Shown: positions 42,852 through 52,895, numbered from the stretch's first letter. The stretch is 64,000 nucleotides of DNA from Streptomyces sp. SCUT-3 (GCF_014083985.1 NZ_CP046907.1:1840001-1904000); one strand, 5' to 3'. Notes: a model not told the origin generated them from the letters alone. Numbers and translations: made by a program.

Positions 42852-44195
42852 TCAGCCGAGCGGGCCGCCGGTGTACGGGTCGTCGACGGTCGTGCGCCAC
42901 GGGCCGCCGAGGTGTTCCAGGGCGTGCGGGTCGACGTGGTCCATCAGGTCCTCCATGCGCGACAGCAGCAGGGAGTGCACGTCGAACGCCCGCCAGGTCT
43001 CCCCGGCGCGGCCGTAGTCCCAGCGCTCCTGCTCCTCCCGCAGCCGCTGGAGGATCCAGCAGGTGCACAGCAGCGCGGAGAGGTCGCGGTTGAGGTAGGG
43101 GGCGAGCGGCGTGCCGTCGTAGGACTCCCCGTCGTAGGACTTCCCGTCGAAGGAGTCGGCCGGCACCTCCAGCCGTCCGGTGGCACCGTCCAGGAGGACG
43201 TGCAGGTCGTGGATCCAGTGGCCGACGAGGTAGAAGTCGCGCTGCCGCAGCACGGCGGGATCCGTCCCCGTGCCGGCGTCCGCGTCGGCGCCCGTGCTCC
43301 CGGCGGGTTCCGCCGCTCCCCCGACGGCGTCCCCGCCGTCGCCTTCTCCGGCCTCCTCCCCTGCCTGCTCGAAGCGTTCCGGGCTCCGCTCGGCGAAGGT
43401 GACGAGTTCCTCCTCCGAGGAGGAGAACACCTCGTTGTCCCGGGGGACGCCGACCTCCGTGAGCAGCCGCCGGGTGGGGGCGTGGGTCAGCCCGGCGGGC
43501 AGGTCCGCCTCGGCATAGCGGTACGGCTCGCCGAGGTCGGCGACGAGTTCCGGGGTGATCTCGAAGGCCGGGCCGCCCTCGCCGCCGGGCATCGCGACCC
43601 ACCGCATGCTGCGGATCAGCACGGCGGTGTTCCAGTGGGCGGGTGTGCCGCCCTCCGGGAAGACCTCCGGGTCGACGGCCCGCATGCGCTCCTCGGCCAG
43701 CCGGTTGACCGCCTCGACGGCGGCCGGGCCGCGGCGGCCGCCGAGCAGTTCCGGGGACGTGGCGGCGCGCCACACGCGCTCGGTCTCCAGCATCAGGTGC
43801 ACCAGCGTCGACAGGTCCGAGGCGATCGGGTCGAGTGCCGGCATCCCGTCGACGGCGCGGCCCCAGGAGGCCAGGTGGACCTGTCCGGTCTCCCCGTCCA
43901 GCACGACGTGACTGCCGTGGTACGCGGGCTCGCCGAGCACCAGCAGCCGCCGGGCCCCGGGGGCGGTGTTCGGCAGTCCCCCGGTGACCGGCGGGAGCGC
44001 GTCGTCGTGGTGGAGGCCCAGTTCCAGGTCGGCCAGGTCGGCGGGGAGGCCGATCGCGGTCAGGAAGCGGCGGCTGGGGCCGTGCGGCAGCAGGTCCGTG
44101 GGCGGCAGGAGGTGTTCGGGCAGCCGTGTCACGCCGTCGGCGCCGAACCAGTGCTCCATCTGCCCGGCCGTCACTTCGGTCCGCATGCCTTCCAC
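42852..44195 (-). CDS. Double SUKH-4-like immunity protein
   Basis: 447 residues from GTG at 44195 (or ATG at 44186). Two similar halves are seen. The first has RFLTAIGLPADLADLELG, then RRLLVLGEPAYHGSHVVLDG and SDLSTLVHLML. The second has RLLTEVGVPRDNEVF, then FYLVGHWIHDLHVLLDG and RDLSALLCTCWIL. This layout (GLP, then a beta-sheet ending in VVLDG, then a C-terminal helix) is that of SUKH-4 proteins, which neutralise polymorphic toxins. A disordered Ala/Gly/Asp linker of about 40 residues lies in the second half. No toxin gene is adjacent. Confidence 0.75.
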   Translation of the reverse strand: MEGMRTEVTAGQMEHWFGADGVTRLPEHLLPPTDLLPHGPSRRFLTAIGLPADLADLELGLHHDDALPPVTGGLPNTAPGARRLLVLGEPAYHGSHVVLDGETGQVHLASWGRAVDGMPALDPIASDLSTLVHLMLETERVWRAATSPELLGGRRGPAAVEAVNRLAEERMRAVDPEVFPEGGTPAHWNTAVLIRSMRWVAMPGGEGGPAFEITPELVADLGEPYRYAEADLPAGLTHAPTRRLLTEVGVPRDNEVFSSSEEELVTFAERSPERFEQAGEEAGEGDGGDAVGGAAEPAGSTGADADAGTGTDPAVLRQRDFYLVGHWIHDLHVLLDGATGRLEVPADSFDGKSYDGESYDGTPLAPYLNRDLSALLCTCWILQRLREEQERWDYGRAGETWRAFDVHSLLLSRMEDLMDHVDPHALEHLGGPWRTTVDDPYTGGPLG

Positions 44196-44286
44196 TGCCC
44201 GCCCCTTCTGCCTGGTGCTGCCGCTCAGCCGGCTCGCGTCCCTGCCTCTGCTCGTGCTTCTGCCTGCTCGGGCGGTCCCCGCCCGG

Positions 44287-44760
44287 TTACGGGGCCGCGT
44301 GGAGGTCCTTGCGCATGGCGGTGCGCAGTTCCTCGAGCGCGTCGCCGAATGCGGCGTGGCCGGTGGTCCAGCGTTCCTCGGGGTGGACGGCGCCGGCCTC
44401 CAGGCTGTCGGAGAGGTCGCGCAGCCGTCGCAGGGCCCGTTCGGAGGGGCCGACGACGGCTTCGGGCGCCACGATCGCCATCTGGTGGCGCAGTTCGTAG
44501 GCGCCGCCGCTGCGGAACCGCTCCCCCGCCCGCTCGGCGCGCTCGTCGGCGGGCAGGTCCGGGGAGCGGGCGATGTCGCGCAGCTGGTTCCTGGTGCGGG
44601 AGAGGGCGGCGAGGTACTCGGCGTACAGCTGCCGCCGGACCTCCCGTTCCTTGGAGAACTGGTCGCGCTTCCAGCGCGAGCGTTCCGCGAAGAGCGTCGC
44701 GCCGATGCCGACGGCCGCGCCGAGTCCGGTGCCTATGAGAGTCCCCCAGTCCACTGCCAC
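44287..44760 (-). CDS. Membrane-anchored helical protein of unknown function
   Basis: 157 residues from GTG at 44760. One N-terminal hydrophobic segment (TLIGTGLGAAVGIGATLFA) is followed by a long charged helix. It is of a type common in Streptomyces but without assigned function. The ADH gene ends 57 bp upstream on the other side in the same direction. Confidence 0.75.
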   Translation of the reverse strand: MAVDWGTLIGTGLGAAVGIGATLFAERSRWKRDQFSKEREVRRQLYAEYLAALSRTRNQLRDIARSPDLPADERAERAGERFRSGGAYELRHQMAIVAPEAVVGPSERALRRLRDLSDSLEAGAVHPEERWTTGHAAFGDALEELRTAMRKDLHAAP

Positions 44761-44817
44761 ACGGTATCCCGCGGGGCGGACACCGGTGGCGGCAACTCCG
44801 GGGGCCGGACAGGGTGT

Positions 44818-45846
44818 TCAGGGCATGATCAGGACGGCGACGCCGTTGACGCGGTCGGCGGCGAGGTCGTCCAGGGCCCGGTCGGCGCGGTCGAAGGGGT
44901 AGGGGGTCACGCGGGGACGGATGCGGTGCTCGGCGGCCGCGGCCAGGAAGTCCCGGCCGTCCTCCCGGGTGTTGGCGGTGACGCTGCGCAGGGTGCGTTC
45001 GCGGAAGAGGTGGCGGGCGTAGTCCAGTGGCGGGACGTCGGTCAGGTGGATGCCCGCGACGCTGAGGGTGCCGCCGGAGTCCAGTGCCTCCAGGGCGACG
45101 GGGACGAGGTCGCCGACGGGGGCGAACAGGATGGCCGCGTCGAGCGGTTCCGGGGGCGCGTCGTAGGCGTCGCCGGCCGAGGCCGCGCCGAGTTCCAGGG
45201 CGAGGGCCCGGGCGGCCGGGGAGCGGGTGAGGACGTGCACCACCGCGCCCTGCGCGGCGGCGAGCTGCGCGGTGAGGTGGGCGGAGCCGCCGTAGCCGTA
45301 GACGCCGAGCCGCCCGCCGGGCGGCAGTTCGGCGCGGCGCAGGGCGCGGTGGCCGATGATGCCGGCGCACAGCAGCGGGGCGAGTTCGGCGTCGGCGCAG
45401 CCGGCGGGCAGTTCGTAGGCGTAGGCGGCGGGGACGGTGGCGTACTCGGCGTAGCCGCCGTCCGCGTCCCAGCCGGTGTAGAGGGAGGAGGGGCACAGGT
45501 TCTCCTGCCCGCGCAGGCAGTAGCGGCAGCGCCCGCAGGTGCGCCGCAGCCACGGGACGCCGACCCGCGTCCCGGGCGGCGGGCCCTGGGCGCGGGCGCC
45601 GGCCGCGACGACCTCGCCGACGGCCTCGTGGCCGGGGACGACGGGGGTGCGGTGCGGTGCGAGGTCGCCGTCGCGCACGTGCAGGTCGGTGCGGCACACG
45701 CCGCAGACGCGCACCCGCACGAGCAGTTCGTCGGCGGCGGGCTCGGGCACCGGCAGCTCGGCCGGTTCGAGCCGTCCGGGGGTGCGGACCGTCCACGCCC
45801 GCATCGTCGCGGGGATCGCGGCGCCCGCCGTGTCCACCGTGCCCAT
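44818..45846 (-). CDS. Zinc-dependent alcohol dehydrogenase
   Basis: 342 residues from ATG at 45846 with GGAGGTG upstream. It is an MDR-family NAD(P) oxidoreductase. The catalytic zinc ligands are in [11 protein letters not shown] and [10 protein letters not shown], and the structural zinc Cys4 is in [15 protein letters not shown]. The dinucleotide loop is [17 protein letters not shown], where the usual GxGxxG is altered. The substrate is not predictable. It is divergent from the FtsW-like gene. Confidence 0.9.
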   Translation of the reverse strand: MGTVDTAGAAIPATMRAWTVRTPGRLEPAELPVPEPAADELLVRVRVCGVCRTDLHVRDGDLAPHRTPVVPGHEAVGEVVAAGARAQGPPPGTRVGVPWLRRTCGRCRYCLRGQENLCPSSLYTGWDADGGYAEYATVPAAYAYELPAGCADAELAPLLCAGIIGHRALRRAELPPGGRLGVYGYGGSAHLTAQLAAAQGAVVHVLTRSPAARALALELGAASAGDAYDAPPEPLDAAILFAPVGDLVPVALEALDSGGTLSVAGIHLTDVPPLDYARHLFRERTLRSVTANTREDGRDFLAAAAEHRIRPRVTPYPFDRADRALDDLAADRVNGVAVLIMP

Positions 45847-46094
45847 CGCGGCCACCTCCGTCTGCTCCGTACGGTGCGTTCGCCCCGCCCACCACCGTCC
45901 GCCCCGTCCGGCCCGTCCGCCACCGCAGGGCCGTCGGGCCGTTTCCGCGCGCCGGGTCCTGTCCCCGGCGGGCGCCGGGGCCGCGGGGGCCCGCCTCCGG
46001 TGGGCGGACGTGCGGCGGGCCCGATGGGGGCGGATGCCCGACCTGCGGTCGGACAATCCCGAGAACGCAACGCCCGGTATGCGACATTGCTCCC

Positions 46095-47654
46095 ATGAGT
46101 GGAACCGTGCCTCCGACCGCCGTGCGGGTGCCGCGGCGCCGCGGCACGGAGCTGCTGCTGACGGCCGCGGCCGTGGGGATCTGCGCCTACGGGTACGCGA
46201 ACGTGGGACTGGCCGCGGAGGGGACGGTGCCGCCGGACACCGCCTCCCGCGCCGCCGGGCTCGGCGCGCTCGCCCTCGCCGCCCACCTGGTGGTGCGCCG
46301 GTGCGCCCCCTGCGCCGATCCGCTGGTCCTGCCGGTCACGGTGCTGCTCAACGGCATCGGACTGGTCGTGGTGCACCGTCTGGACCTGGACACCCCGGGG
46401 CCCCCGGCGGCCCCCGCGCAGCTGATGTGCTCGGCCCTGGGGATCGTGGTGTTCGCGGTCGTCCTACTGGTGCTGCGCGACCACCGGCTGCTGCGGCGCC
46501 GCGCCGGCCTCCTCGGCGTCGGCGCGCTGGTGCTGACGGCGGCCCCGCTGTTCTTCCCCGCGGTCAACGGGGCGCGGCTCTGGATCCGGGCGGGCGGGTT
46601 CTCCGTCCAGCCGAGCGAGTTCGCCAAGGTGATGCTGGCCGTCTTCTTCGCCGCCCGGCTGGCGGACGTCCACCGCGTGGCGGGCGGGCGCCGCCTGCCG
46701 CGCGGCGGGGGGCGGAGGGGGAAGGGCAAGGGCAAGAACAAGGAGGAGAAGGGGGAGGGCGGGGAGCGGTGCCGGGTGGTGGTGTCCCGGCGCGTGCTCG
46801 CGCCCGTGGTGGCGGTCTGGCTGGCCGGGGTCGGGCTGCTGGTGGCGGAACGGGACCTCGGTGCCTCGCTGCTGCTGTCCGGCCTGTTCGTGGTGTTCCT
46901 GTACGTCTCCCTCGGGCGGCCGGGGTGGGTCGCCGCCGGGCTGCTGCCGGTCGTGGCCGGGGCCGTGGTGGTCGCGGCGCTGGAGCCGCACGTGCACGGC
47001 CGGTTGCAGGAGTGGCTGCACCCGCTGGCCGGTTACGAGGCCGGCGAGGGGACGGGGCAGCTGGCCCAGTCGCTGTTCGCGTTCGCCTCCGGGGGGCTGC
47101 TGGGGACGGGGCTGGGCGAGGGGCACTCCGTGATGATCGGGTTCGCCGTGAAGTCCGACTTCGTCCTGGCCACCGTCGGGGAGGAGCTGGGGCTGGTCGG
47201 GCTGACCGCCGTCCTGCTGCTGTACGCCCTGCTGGTGACCCGCGGGTACCGCTGCGGCCTGGCCCTGCCCGACCGCTTCGGCCGGCTGCTCGCGGTGGGG
47301 CTGGCCACCCTGGTGGGGCTGCAGGTGTTCGTGATCGCGGGGGGCGTCACCGGGCTGGTTCCGCTGACCGGGATGGCGATGCCGTTCCTGGCGCAGGGCG
47401 GCTCCTCGGTCGTCACCAACTGGATCGTCGTCGCGTTGTTCGTCCGGCTCTCGGACGCCGCCCGCGCCCCGGTGGCGATGCCGGCGGCGCGCCCCGCCGC
47501 ACCGCGGGACGAGGCGCGGGAGGAGGCCCGGGACGAGGCGCGGGAGGAGGCCCGGGAGGAGGCCGCGGACGCCGTCCCGGCGGCGGGCCCGGAGGCCGCA
47601 CCGGCTCCGGCCGGGGCCGTGGCCGACGGGGTGGCGGGGGGTGCGGTCCGGTGA
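46095..47654 (+). CDS. FtsW/RodA-family SEDS glycosyltransferase
   Basis: 519 residues, about ten membrane helices. Family motifs are [67 protein letters not shown] and [23 protein letters not shown] proteins polymerise lipid II together with a class B PBP, which here is the next gene, overlapping by 4 bp. It is odd in having a Lys/Gly/Glu-rich cytoplasmic loop ([16 protein letters not shown]) and a C-terminal tail of repeated DEAREEAR units. It is not the division FtsW by context, and resembles the extra SEDS-PBP pair of streptomycetes. Confidence 0.93.
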   Translation: MSGTVPPTAVRVPRRRGTELLLTAAAVGICAYGYANVGLAAEGTVPPDTASRAAGLGALALAAHLVVRRCAPCADPLVLPVTVLLNGIGLVVVHRLDLDTPGPPAAPAQLMCSALGIVVFAVVLLVLRDHRLLRRRAGLLGVGALVLTAAPLFFPAVNGARLWIRAGGFSVQPSEFAKVMLAVFFAARLADVHRVAGGRRLPRGGGRRGKGKGKNKEEKGEGGERCRVVVSRRVLAPVVAVWLAGVGLLVAERDLGASLLLSGLFVVFLYVSLGRPGWVAAGLLPVVAGAVVVAALEPHVHGRLQEWLHPLAGYEAGEGTGQLAQSLFAFASGGLLGTGLGEGHSVMIGFAVKSDFVLATVGEELGLVGLTAVLLLYALLVTRGYRCGLALPDRFGRLLAVGLATLVGLQVFVIAGGVTGLVPLTGMAMPFLAQGGSSVVTNWIVVALFVRLSDAARAPVAMPAARPAAPRDEAREEARDEAREEAREEAADAVPAAGPEAAPAPAGAVADGVAGGAVR

Positions 47655-49120
47655 CCCGCTGCACGCGGCACGTCGCGTTCCTGGGCCTGGTGCTGCTGGC
47701 CGGGCTGCTGTTCCAGGGGTCGCGCATCCAGGTGGTGGAGGCGGACGCGTACGCGGAGCACCCTGCGAACCCGCGTCCGGCGCTGGCCCGCTGGAACCGG
47801 CCCCGGGGGGACGTCGTGGTGGGCGGCCGCCCGGTGACCGGGTCCGCCGCGACGGGTGAGGACTTCGCGTACCGCCGCACCTACACCGACGGCCCCCTGT
47901 ACGCGCCGGTCACCGGTTTCGCCTCGCACCTGTACGGCACCTCCGGCCTGGAGGAGTCGGAGGACGCGGTGCTGTCCGGCAGGGACGCGCGCCTTTCGGC
48001 CCTGGGGCCGATGACCGCGCTGACCCGCGAGCCCGAGCCCGGCGGGGACGTGGTGACCACCCTCGACCCGGCGGTGCAGCGTGCCGCGTACAAGGCGCTG
48101 GCGGGGCGGAAGGGGGCGCTGGCCGCGGTGGAGCCGTCCACCGGGCGCGTCCTGGCCCTGGTCAGTGCCCCGTCCTACGATCCGTCGTCGCTGGCCGGCG
48201 GCGGGCGGCGGGCCCGGGAGGCCTGGGAGAAGCTGTCGAAGGACCCGTCGCGGCCGATGCTCGACCGGGCCCTGAGCCGCACCTATCCGCCGGGGTCGGC
48301 CTTCAAGGCGGTGACGGCGACGGCGGCGCTGACGGCCGGGGCGGTGACCGACCTCGACGAGCCGACGGGCTTCCCCGAGCCGTACCGGCTGCCGAACACG
48401 ACGTGGGACCTGGAGAACGGGCCCGGGGTGGAGAACTGCGAGGACGCTCCGCTGCGGTACGCCTTCGCCGTCTCCTGCAACACCGTGCTGGCCCGGCTCG
48501 CGGTGGAGGTGGGGCCGGAGGCGATGTCCAGGACCGCGGAGGCCTTCGGGTTCAACGCGGACCCGTCCCCGAGGATCCCGCTGCCGGTCGCGCGGAGCGT
48601 GTTCGACACCTCCGTGGACGACGCGCAGCTGGCACTGTCCTCGATCGGCCAGTACAACACCCGGGCGACGCCGCTGCAGATGGCGATGGTGGCGGCGGCG
48701 ATCGCCAACGACGGCCTGCTGATGCGGCCCTACCTGGTGGACCGGGTCACCGACGGCGGGGGGCGCACCGTGGAGCGGACGGTGCCTCAGGCCATGGGCC
48801 GGCCCATGGGGCCCGGGGTGGCCGGGCTGATGCGGGAGCTGATGGAGACGGCGGTCGCCGAGGGCAGCGGCCGCAAGGCGGCCGTGCCGGGGGCCGTGGT
48901 CGGCGGCAAGACGGGCACCGCGCAGCACGGCGAGGCGAACGCGGGCATGCCGTACGCCTGGTTCATCTCCTACGCCCGGCCGGAGGGCGCCCCCGAGACC
49001 GGGGCCGCGATCGCGCTGGCGGTGGTGGTCGAGGACGGGGCGGCCGACCGGGACAGGATCAGCGGCGGCGGGATCGCCGCCCCGCTGGCGCAGAAGGTGA
49101 TCCGGGCGGCGCTGCGCTGA
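47651..49120 (+). CDS. Class B penicillin-binding protein (transpeptidase)
   Basis: 489 residues from GTG at 47651, whose GTGA overlaps the stop of the SEDS gene. One N-terminal membrane helix (VAFLGLVLLAGLLFQ) is followed by the transpeptidase domain with the nucleophile Ser216 in GSAFK, S275-C-N277 and K420-T-G. It lacks the longer N-terminal pedestal of PBP2/FtsI, like PbpA of mycobacteria. It cross-links peptidoglycan outside the membrane, paired with the SEDS polymerase. Confidence 0.94.
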   Translation: MTRCTRHVAFLGLVLLAGLLFQGSRIQVVEADAYAEHPANPRPALARWNRPRGDVVVGGRPVTGSAATGEDFAYRRTYTDGPLYAPVTGFASHLYGTSGLEESEDAVLSGRDARLSALGPMTALTREPEPGGDVVTTLDPAVQRAAYKALAGRKGALAAVEPSTGRVLALVSAPSYDPSSLAGGGRRAREAWEKLSKDPSRPMLDRALSRTYPPGSAFKAVTATAALTAGAVTDLDEPTGFPEPYRLPNTTWDLENGPGVENCEDAPLRYAFAVSCNTVLARLAVEVGPEAMSRTAEAFGFNADPSPRIPLPVARSVFDTSVDDAQLALSSIGQYNTRATPLQMAMVAAAIANDGLLMRPYLVDRVTDGGGRTVERTVPQAMGRPMGPGVAGLMRELMETAVAEGSGRKAAVPGAVVGGKTGTAQHGEANAGMPYAWFISYARPEGAPETGAAIALAVVVEDGAADRDRISGGGIAAPLAQKVIRAALR

Positions 49121-49284
49121 GGACCTCTGGGGCGGAGCCGAGGCTCCCGGGGCGGAGCCGAGGCCCCGGGGCCGAGGTGGCCGGGGGCGGGCCGGGTCCG
49201 CCGGCGGGGCCGGCCGGGCCCGGGCGGTACCGGTACTCCGGCCGCCCGCGCGGCCGGGGTCCCGTGCGCGTGCGCGTTCCGGGG

Positions 49285-50391
49285 TCAGTCCGCGGCGCCG
49301 CGGGCGACGGCTTCGGCGACCTCGGCGACGCGTTCGGCCTCCTCCGCGGCGAACCGCTGCGCGTCGAGCCGTTCGGCGATCTCCTCGTCCTGGCGCATCA
49401 GCAGGTCGAGGTTGCTGTCGCCGAGGTCGAAGACGCCCATGTCCGCGTAGGCCTGCTGCAGCCGCTCGCCCCACAGCCCGATGTCCTTGACGCAGGGCAC
49501 GATGCGGCTGAAGAGCAGTTTGCGGAAGAGCCGCAGGAACTCGGAGTTCTCGCTCATCTCGGCCGCGTCGGCCGGCGGGATGCCGAAGTTCTCCAGCACC
49601 TCCACGCCGCGCAGCCGGTCCCTCATGAGGTGGCAGCCCTCGATGACGAACTCCTCGCGCTCGCGCAGTTCGGCGTCGGTGAGCTGCTTGTAGTAGTCGC
49701 GCAGGGCCATCCGGCCGAAGGCCACGTGGCGGGCCTCGTCCTGCATGACGTAGGCGAGGATCTGCTTGGGCAGCGGCTTGTCCGTGGTGTCGCGCAGCAT
49801 GCCGAACGCGGCCAGGGCCAGGCCCTCGATGAGCACCTGCATGCCCAGGTAGGGCATGTCCCAGCGGGAGTCGCGCAGGGTGTCGCCGAGCAGGCCCTGG
49901 AGCTGGTCGTTGACGGGGTAGAGCAGGCCGATCTTCTCGTGGAGGAAGCGGGCGTACAGCTCGGCGTGGCGGGCCTCGTCCATGGTCTGGGTGGCGGAGT
50001 AGAACTTGGCGTCCAGGTCGGGCGCGGACTGCACGATGCGGGCGGCGCAGACCATGGCGCCCTGCTCGCCGTGGAGGAACTGGCTGAACTGCCAGGAGGC
50101 GTAGTGGCGGCGCAGCTCGCGGCGGTCGGCCTCGCTCATCCGGTCCCAGTAGGGGGTGCCGTAGGGGGTGAGGGCCTGGTCGGGGACGCCGAGGGGGTCG
50201 TAGGGGTCGACCTCCAGGTCCCAGTCGATGCGCCGGGCGGCGTCCCACTGCTTGTCCTTGCCCTTCTGGTACAGGGCCAGCAGCCGGTCCCGGCCGTCGT
50301 CGTAGTCCCAGGTGAAACGGGCGGACCCGGCCGCCGGGACCTCCCAGCCGGTCGCGGACGCGGGCTGTGCGTAGAGCTCGTGCGTCGACAT
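49285..50391 (-). CDS. Ferritin-like diiron protein
   Basis: 368 residues from ATG at 50391. The frame stays open far upstream on the opposite strand of other genes, which is shadow. A four-helix diiron centre is predicted from Glu109, E139-A-R-H142, Glu189 and E219-A-R-H222 (motifs MDEARHAE and QDEARHVAFG). This pattern is shared by AurF-type N-oxygenases and R2-like oxidases. A Glu/Ala-rich helix ends the protein. It is divergent from a second diiron gene, 171 bp apart. Confidence 0.85.
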   Translation of the reverse strand: MSTHELYAQPASATGWEVPAAGSARFTWDYDDGRDRLLALYQKGKDKQWDAARRIDWDLEVDPYDPLGVPDQALTPYGTPYWDRMSEADRRELRRHYASWQFSQFLHGEQGAMVCAARIVQSAPDLDAKFYSATQTMDEARHAELYARFLHEKIGLLYPVNDQLQGLLGDTLRDSRWDMPYLGMQVLIEGLALAAFGMLRDTTDKPLPKQILAYVMQDEARHVAFGRMALRDYYKQLTDAELREREEFVIEGCHLMRDRLRGVEVLENFGIPPADAAEMSENSEFLRLFRKLLFSRIVPCVKDIGLWGERLQQAYADMGVFDLGDSNLDLLMRQDEEIAERLDAQRFAAEEAERVAEVAEAVARGAAD

Positions 50392-50562
50392 CGACGCCTC
50401 CTTCCACCGCGGCATCGCCCCGAGGGCCGGGGCACTCGGCAGCGTCACACGGTCCGGACAGGGGGTCAACAAGTGGCGCGCGGGGACTTGACGACCTTGC
50501 TGACACGGAGTCTCATAAGAGGTGACCGCGGGTAACCCCCTTCCCTCCGGAGGCCCACCCTC

Positions 50563-51480
50563 ATGACAGTCACCGAAGACCGCGACGCACTGGGCGCCCT
50601 CAAGGAGCGGGAGCAGGTGGCCGAGCGGCTGCTCGAAGCATCCGCCAGGCACTCCTTCGACCCCGACACCGAACTGGACTGGGACGCGCCCTTCGAGGAG
50701 GGCAAGTGGTTCTGGCCCCCCGAGCTGTGCTCCCTCTACGACACCCCGCTGTGGCACGGCATGTCCGAGGAGCAGCGGATCGAGCTGAGCAAGCACGAGG
50801 CCGCCAGCACCGCCTCGGTCGGCATCTGGTTCGAGGTCATCCTGATGCAGCTGCTGGCCCGGCACGTGTTCGACCTCGACCCGACCAGCAAGCACGTGCG
50901 CTACGCGCTCACCGAGGTCGAGGACGAGTGCCGGCACTCGAAGATGTTCGCCCGACTGATCACCCGTCTGGGCACCCCGGTCTACCTGCCCAACCGGCTC
51001 AACCACAACCTCGGCCGGCTGATGAAGACCGTCTCCACCACCCCCGGGTCGTTCACCGCGACCCTGCTGGTGGAGGAGATCCTGGACTGGATGCAGCGGC
51101 TGACCTTCCCGGACGAGAACATCCAGCCGCTGATCCGCGGCGTCACGCGGATCCACGTCGTCGAGGAGGCCCGGCACGTGCGCTACGCGCGCGAGGAGCT
51201 GCGCCGCCAGATGCGCACCTGCCCGCGCTGGGAGGCCGAGCTGACCCGGATCACCTCCGGCGAGGCCGCCCGCGTGGTCGCCCAGTCCCTGATCAGCCCC
51301 CGCGTGTACACCGCGGTCGGCCTCGACCCGGCACAGGCCGTGGCACAGGTGAGGGCCAGCGCACACCGCCGGGACGTGATGCGGCGGTCGGCGAGCCACC
51401 TGACGGGCTTCCTGGACGAGATCGGGGTGATCCGCGGCGTCGGCAGGAAGCTGTGGAAGAGCTCCGGCCTCCTGGGCTGA
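50563..51480 (+). CDS. AurF-like diiron oxygenase
   Basis: 305 residues from ATG at 50563 after GGAGG. Diiron ligands are suggested by E122-C-R-H125 in EVEDECRHSKMF, the Glu pair in VEEILDW and E202-A-R-H205 in HVVEEARHVRYAREEL. The closest known type is p-aminobenzoate N-oxygenase AurF. The physiological substrate is unknown. A TetR regulator follows after 126 bp. The two divergent diiron genes and the regulator probably act together. Confidence 0.85.
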   Translation: MTVTEDRDALGALKEREQVAERLLEASARHSFDPDTELDWDAPFEEGKWFWPPELCSLYDTPLWHGMSEEQRIELSKHEAASTASVGIWFEVILMQLLARHVFDLDPTSKHVRYALTEVEDECRHSKMFARLITRLGTPVYLPNRLNHNLGRLMKTVSTTPGSFTATLLVEEILDWMQRLTFPDENIQPLIRGVTRIHVVEEARHVRYAREELRRQMRTCPRWEAELTRITSGEAARVVAQSLISPRVYTAVGLDPAQAVAQVRASAHRRDVMRRSASHLTGFLDEIGVIRGVGRKLWKSSGLLG

Positions 51481-51606
51481 CCCGCCCCCGGACCGCCGTC
51501 GCGCCGGCCTGTCGATGCCCGTTGCACGGGCCGGCGCGCCGGCCCCTCGCACGGGCCGGCGCGAAGGGCCCCGTGGCGGCCGGCGGCACCGCCTAAGCTG
51601 CCAGGC

Positions 51607-52365
51607 ATGGATGGCCATGCGGCAGACACCACCGTGACCGCCACACCCCGGGCGGCGAGGGGCGCGTACCGGCGGCTGCCGGTCGCGCAGCGGCGCGAGC
51701 AACTCCTCGCAGCCGCCCTGGGCCTGTTCGGCGCCTGCGCGCCCGAGGAGGTCACCGTGGACGCCGTCGCCGCGGCGGCGGGCGTCTCGCGCCCCCTGGT
51801 GTACCGCTACTTCCCCGGCGGCAGGCAGCAGATCTACGAGACGGCCCTGCGCAGCGCGGCCGACCAGCTGATGCGCTGCTTCCAGGAGCCCGCCGAGGGC
51901 ACGCCCACCCAGCGGCTGTCCAACGCCGTCGACCGGTACCTGGCCTTCGTCCGCGAGCACGAGGCCGGCTACTCGGCGCTCCTGCGCGGCGGGAGCGTCG
52001 TGGAGACCACCCGGACCACGGCGATCGTCGACGACGTGCGGCGCGGCGCCGCCGAGGAGATCCTGCGGCACCTGATGGCCGAGGACGCCGGACCCCGCCT
52101 GCGGATGACCGTGCGGTCGTGGATCGCCTCGGCGGAGGCGATCTCCCTCACCTGGATCGACCAGGGGCTGCGGCCGGCCGCGGAAGAACTGCGGGCCTGG
52201 CTGGTCGACCAGTTCGTGGGGCTGCTGGCCGTGGGCGCGGCGGGCGACGAGGAGACGGCCGAGGTGGTGCGCCGGGTGCTGGGGGCGGAGGGGCCCGACA
52301 GCCCGGCCGGTGACCTGGCCCGCCGGCTGCTGCCCCTGGCCGGGAGCGCGCAGCACCTGCTCTGA
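51607..52365 (+). CDS. TetR-family transcriptional regulator
   Basis: 252 residues. The N-terminal helix-turn-helix is RREQLLAAALGLFG, then VTVDAVAAAAGVSRPLVYRYF, preceded by about 20 extra residues. The C-terminal helices should hold the ligand pocket. It probably controls the adjacent diiron genes. Confidence 0.93.
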   Translation: MDGHAADTTVTATPRAARGAYRRLPVAQRREQLLAAALGLFGACAPEEVTVDAVAAAAGVSRPLVYRYFPGGRQQIYETALRSAADQLMRCFQEPAEGTPTQRLSNAVDRYLAFVREHEAGYSALLRGGSVVETTRTTAIVDDVRRGAAEEILRHLMAEDAGPRLRMTVRSWIASAEAISLTWIDQGLRPAAEELRAWLVDQFVGLLAVGAAGDEETAEVVRRVLGAEGPDSPAGDLARRLLPLAGSAQHLL

Positions 52366-52369
52366 GCCC

Positions 52370-52530
52370 GGCCCGGGCGGGCGGCACGGCACGGCACGGG
52401 CGGGCGGCACGGCACAGGCGGGCGGCACGGCGCAGGACGGCACGGCGCAGGACGGCACGGGCGGCCCGGCACGGGCGGCCCGGCACGGGCGGCCCGGCAC
52501 GGGCGGCCCGGCACGGGCGGCCCGGCACGG
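52370..52530. repeat. G+C-rich short tandem repeats after the TetR gene
   Basis: Five perfect 14-bp units CACGGGCGGCCCGG (52456-52525) are preceded by degenerate GGCGGCACGGCACAG-type units from about 52380. It is non-coding on the plus strand and probably slippage-prone DNA. Confidence 0.9.
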
Positions 52531-52634
52531 GACGGGACGGCGTTGGGCGCGTCACGGGCGGCACGGCACGGGTCGGCGCGGAGCAGGACCGGGCGCGGTG
52601 CCGCGGGGCCGCGGCCGGGTGGGATGCTGGTGGG

Positions 52635-52895
52635 GTGAGGAGCGAGAACACGCAGTTCGTCGGCGGGCCGCTGGACGGCCGCGTCCTGCCGGTGCTGGTC
52701 GGCATGCTCGGCAACCCGCCCCGGGTGTACCGGGTGCCGGTGCCCGGTCCCGACGGAGCGCCGGCCACCGAGTACGTCTACCACCGCGCTCCCCACCCGG
52801 ACCCGCGGCGGGGCAGGACCTCCCGCTGGCGCTACGAGTACGACCCGCTGGGCCGCCGGCCGGACCTGCCGAAGTGGCCCTGGAGCCGCGGCTGA
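52635..52895 (+). CDS. Small conserved-looking protein of unknown function
   Basis: 86 residues from GTG at 52635. It contains TQFVGGPLDGRVLPVL and later TEYVYHRAP and WRYEYDPLGRRPDLPKWPW. Many Tyr/Trp/Pro residues and codon use typical of the genome suggest a real gene. No family recognised. Confidence 0.7.
   Translation: MRSENTQFVGGPLDGRVLPVLVGMLGNPPRVYRVPVPGPDGAPATEYVYHRAPHPDPRRGRTSRWRYEYDPLGRRPDLPKWPWSRG

Noticed and set aside
47033-50506. 1157-residue minus-strand ORF
   Set aside because: Antisense shadow over the SEDS and PBP genes; low-complexity Arg/Pro/Gly composition and no motifs.
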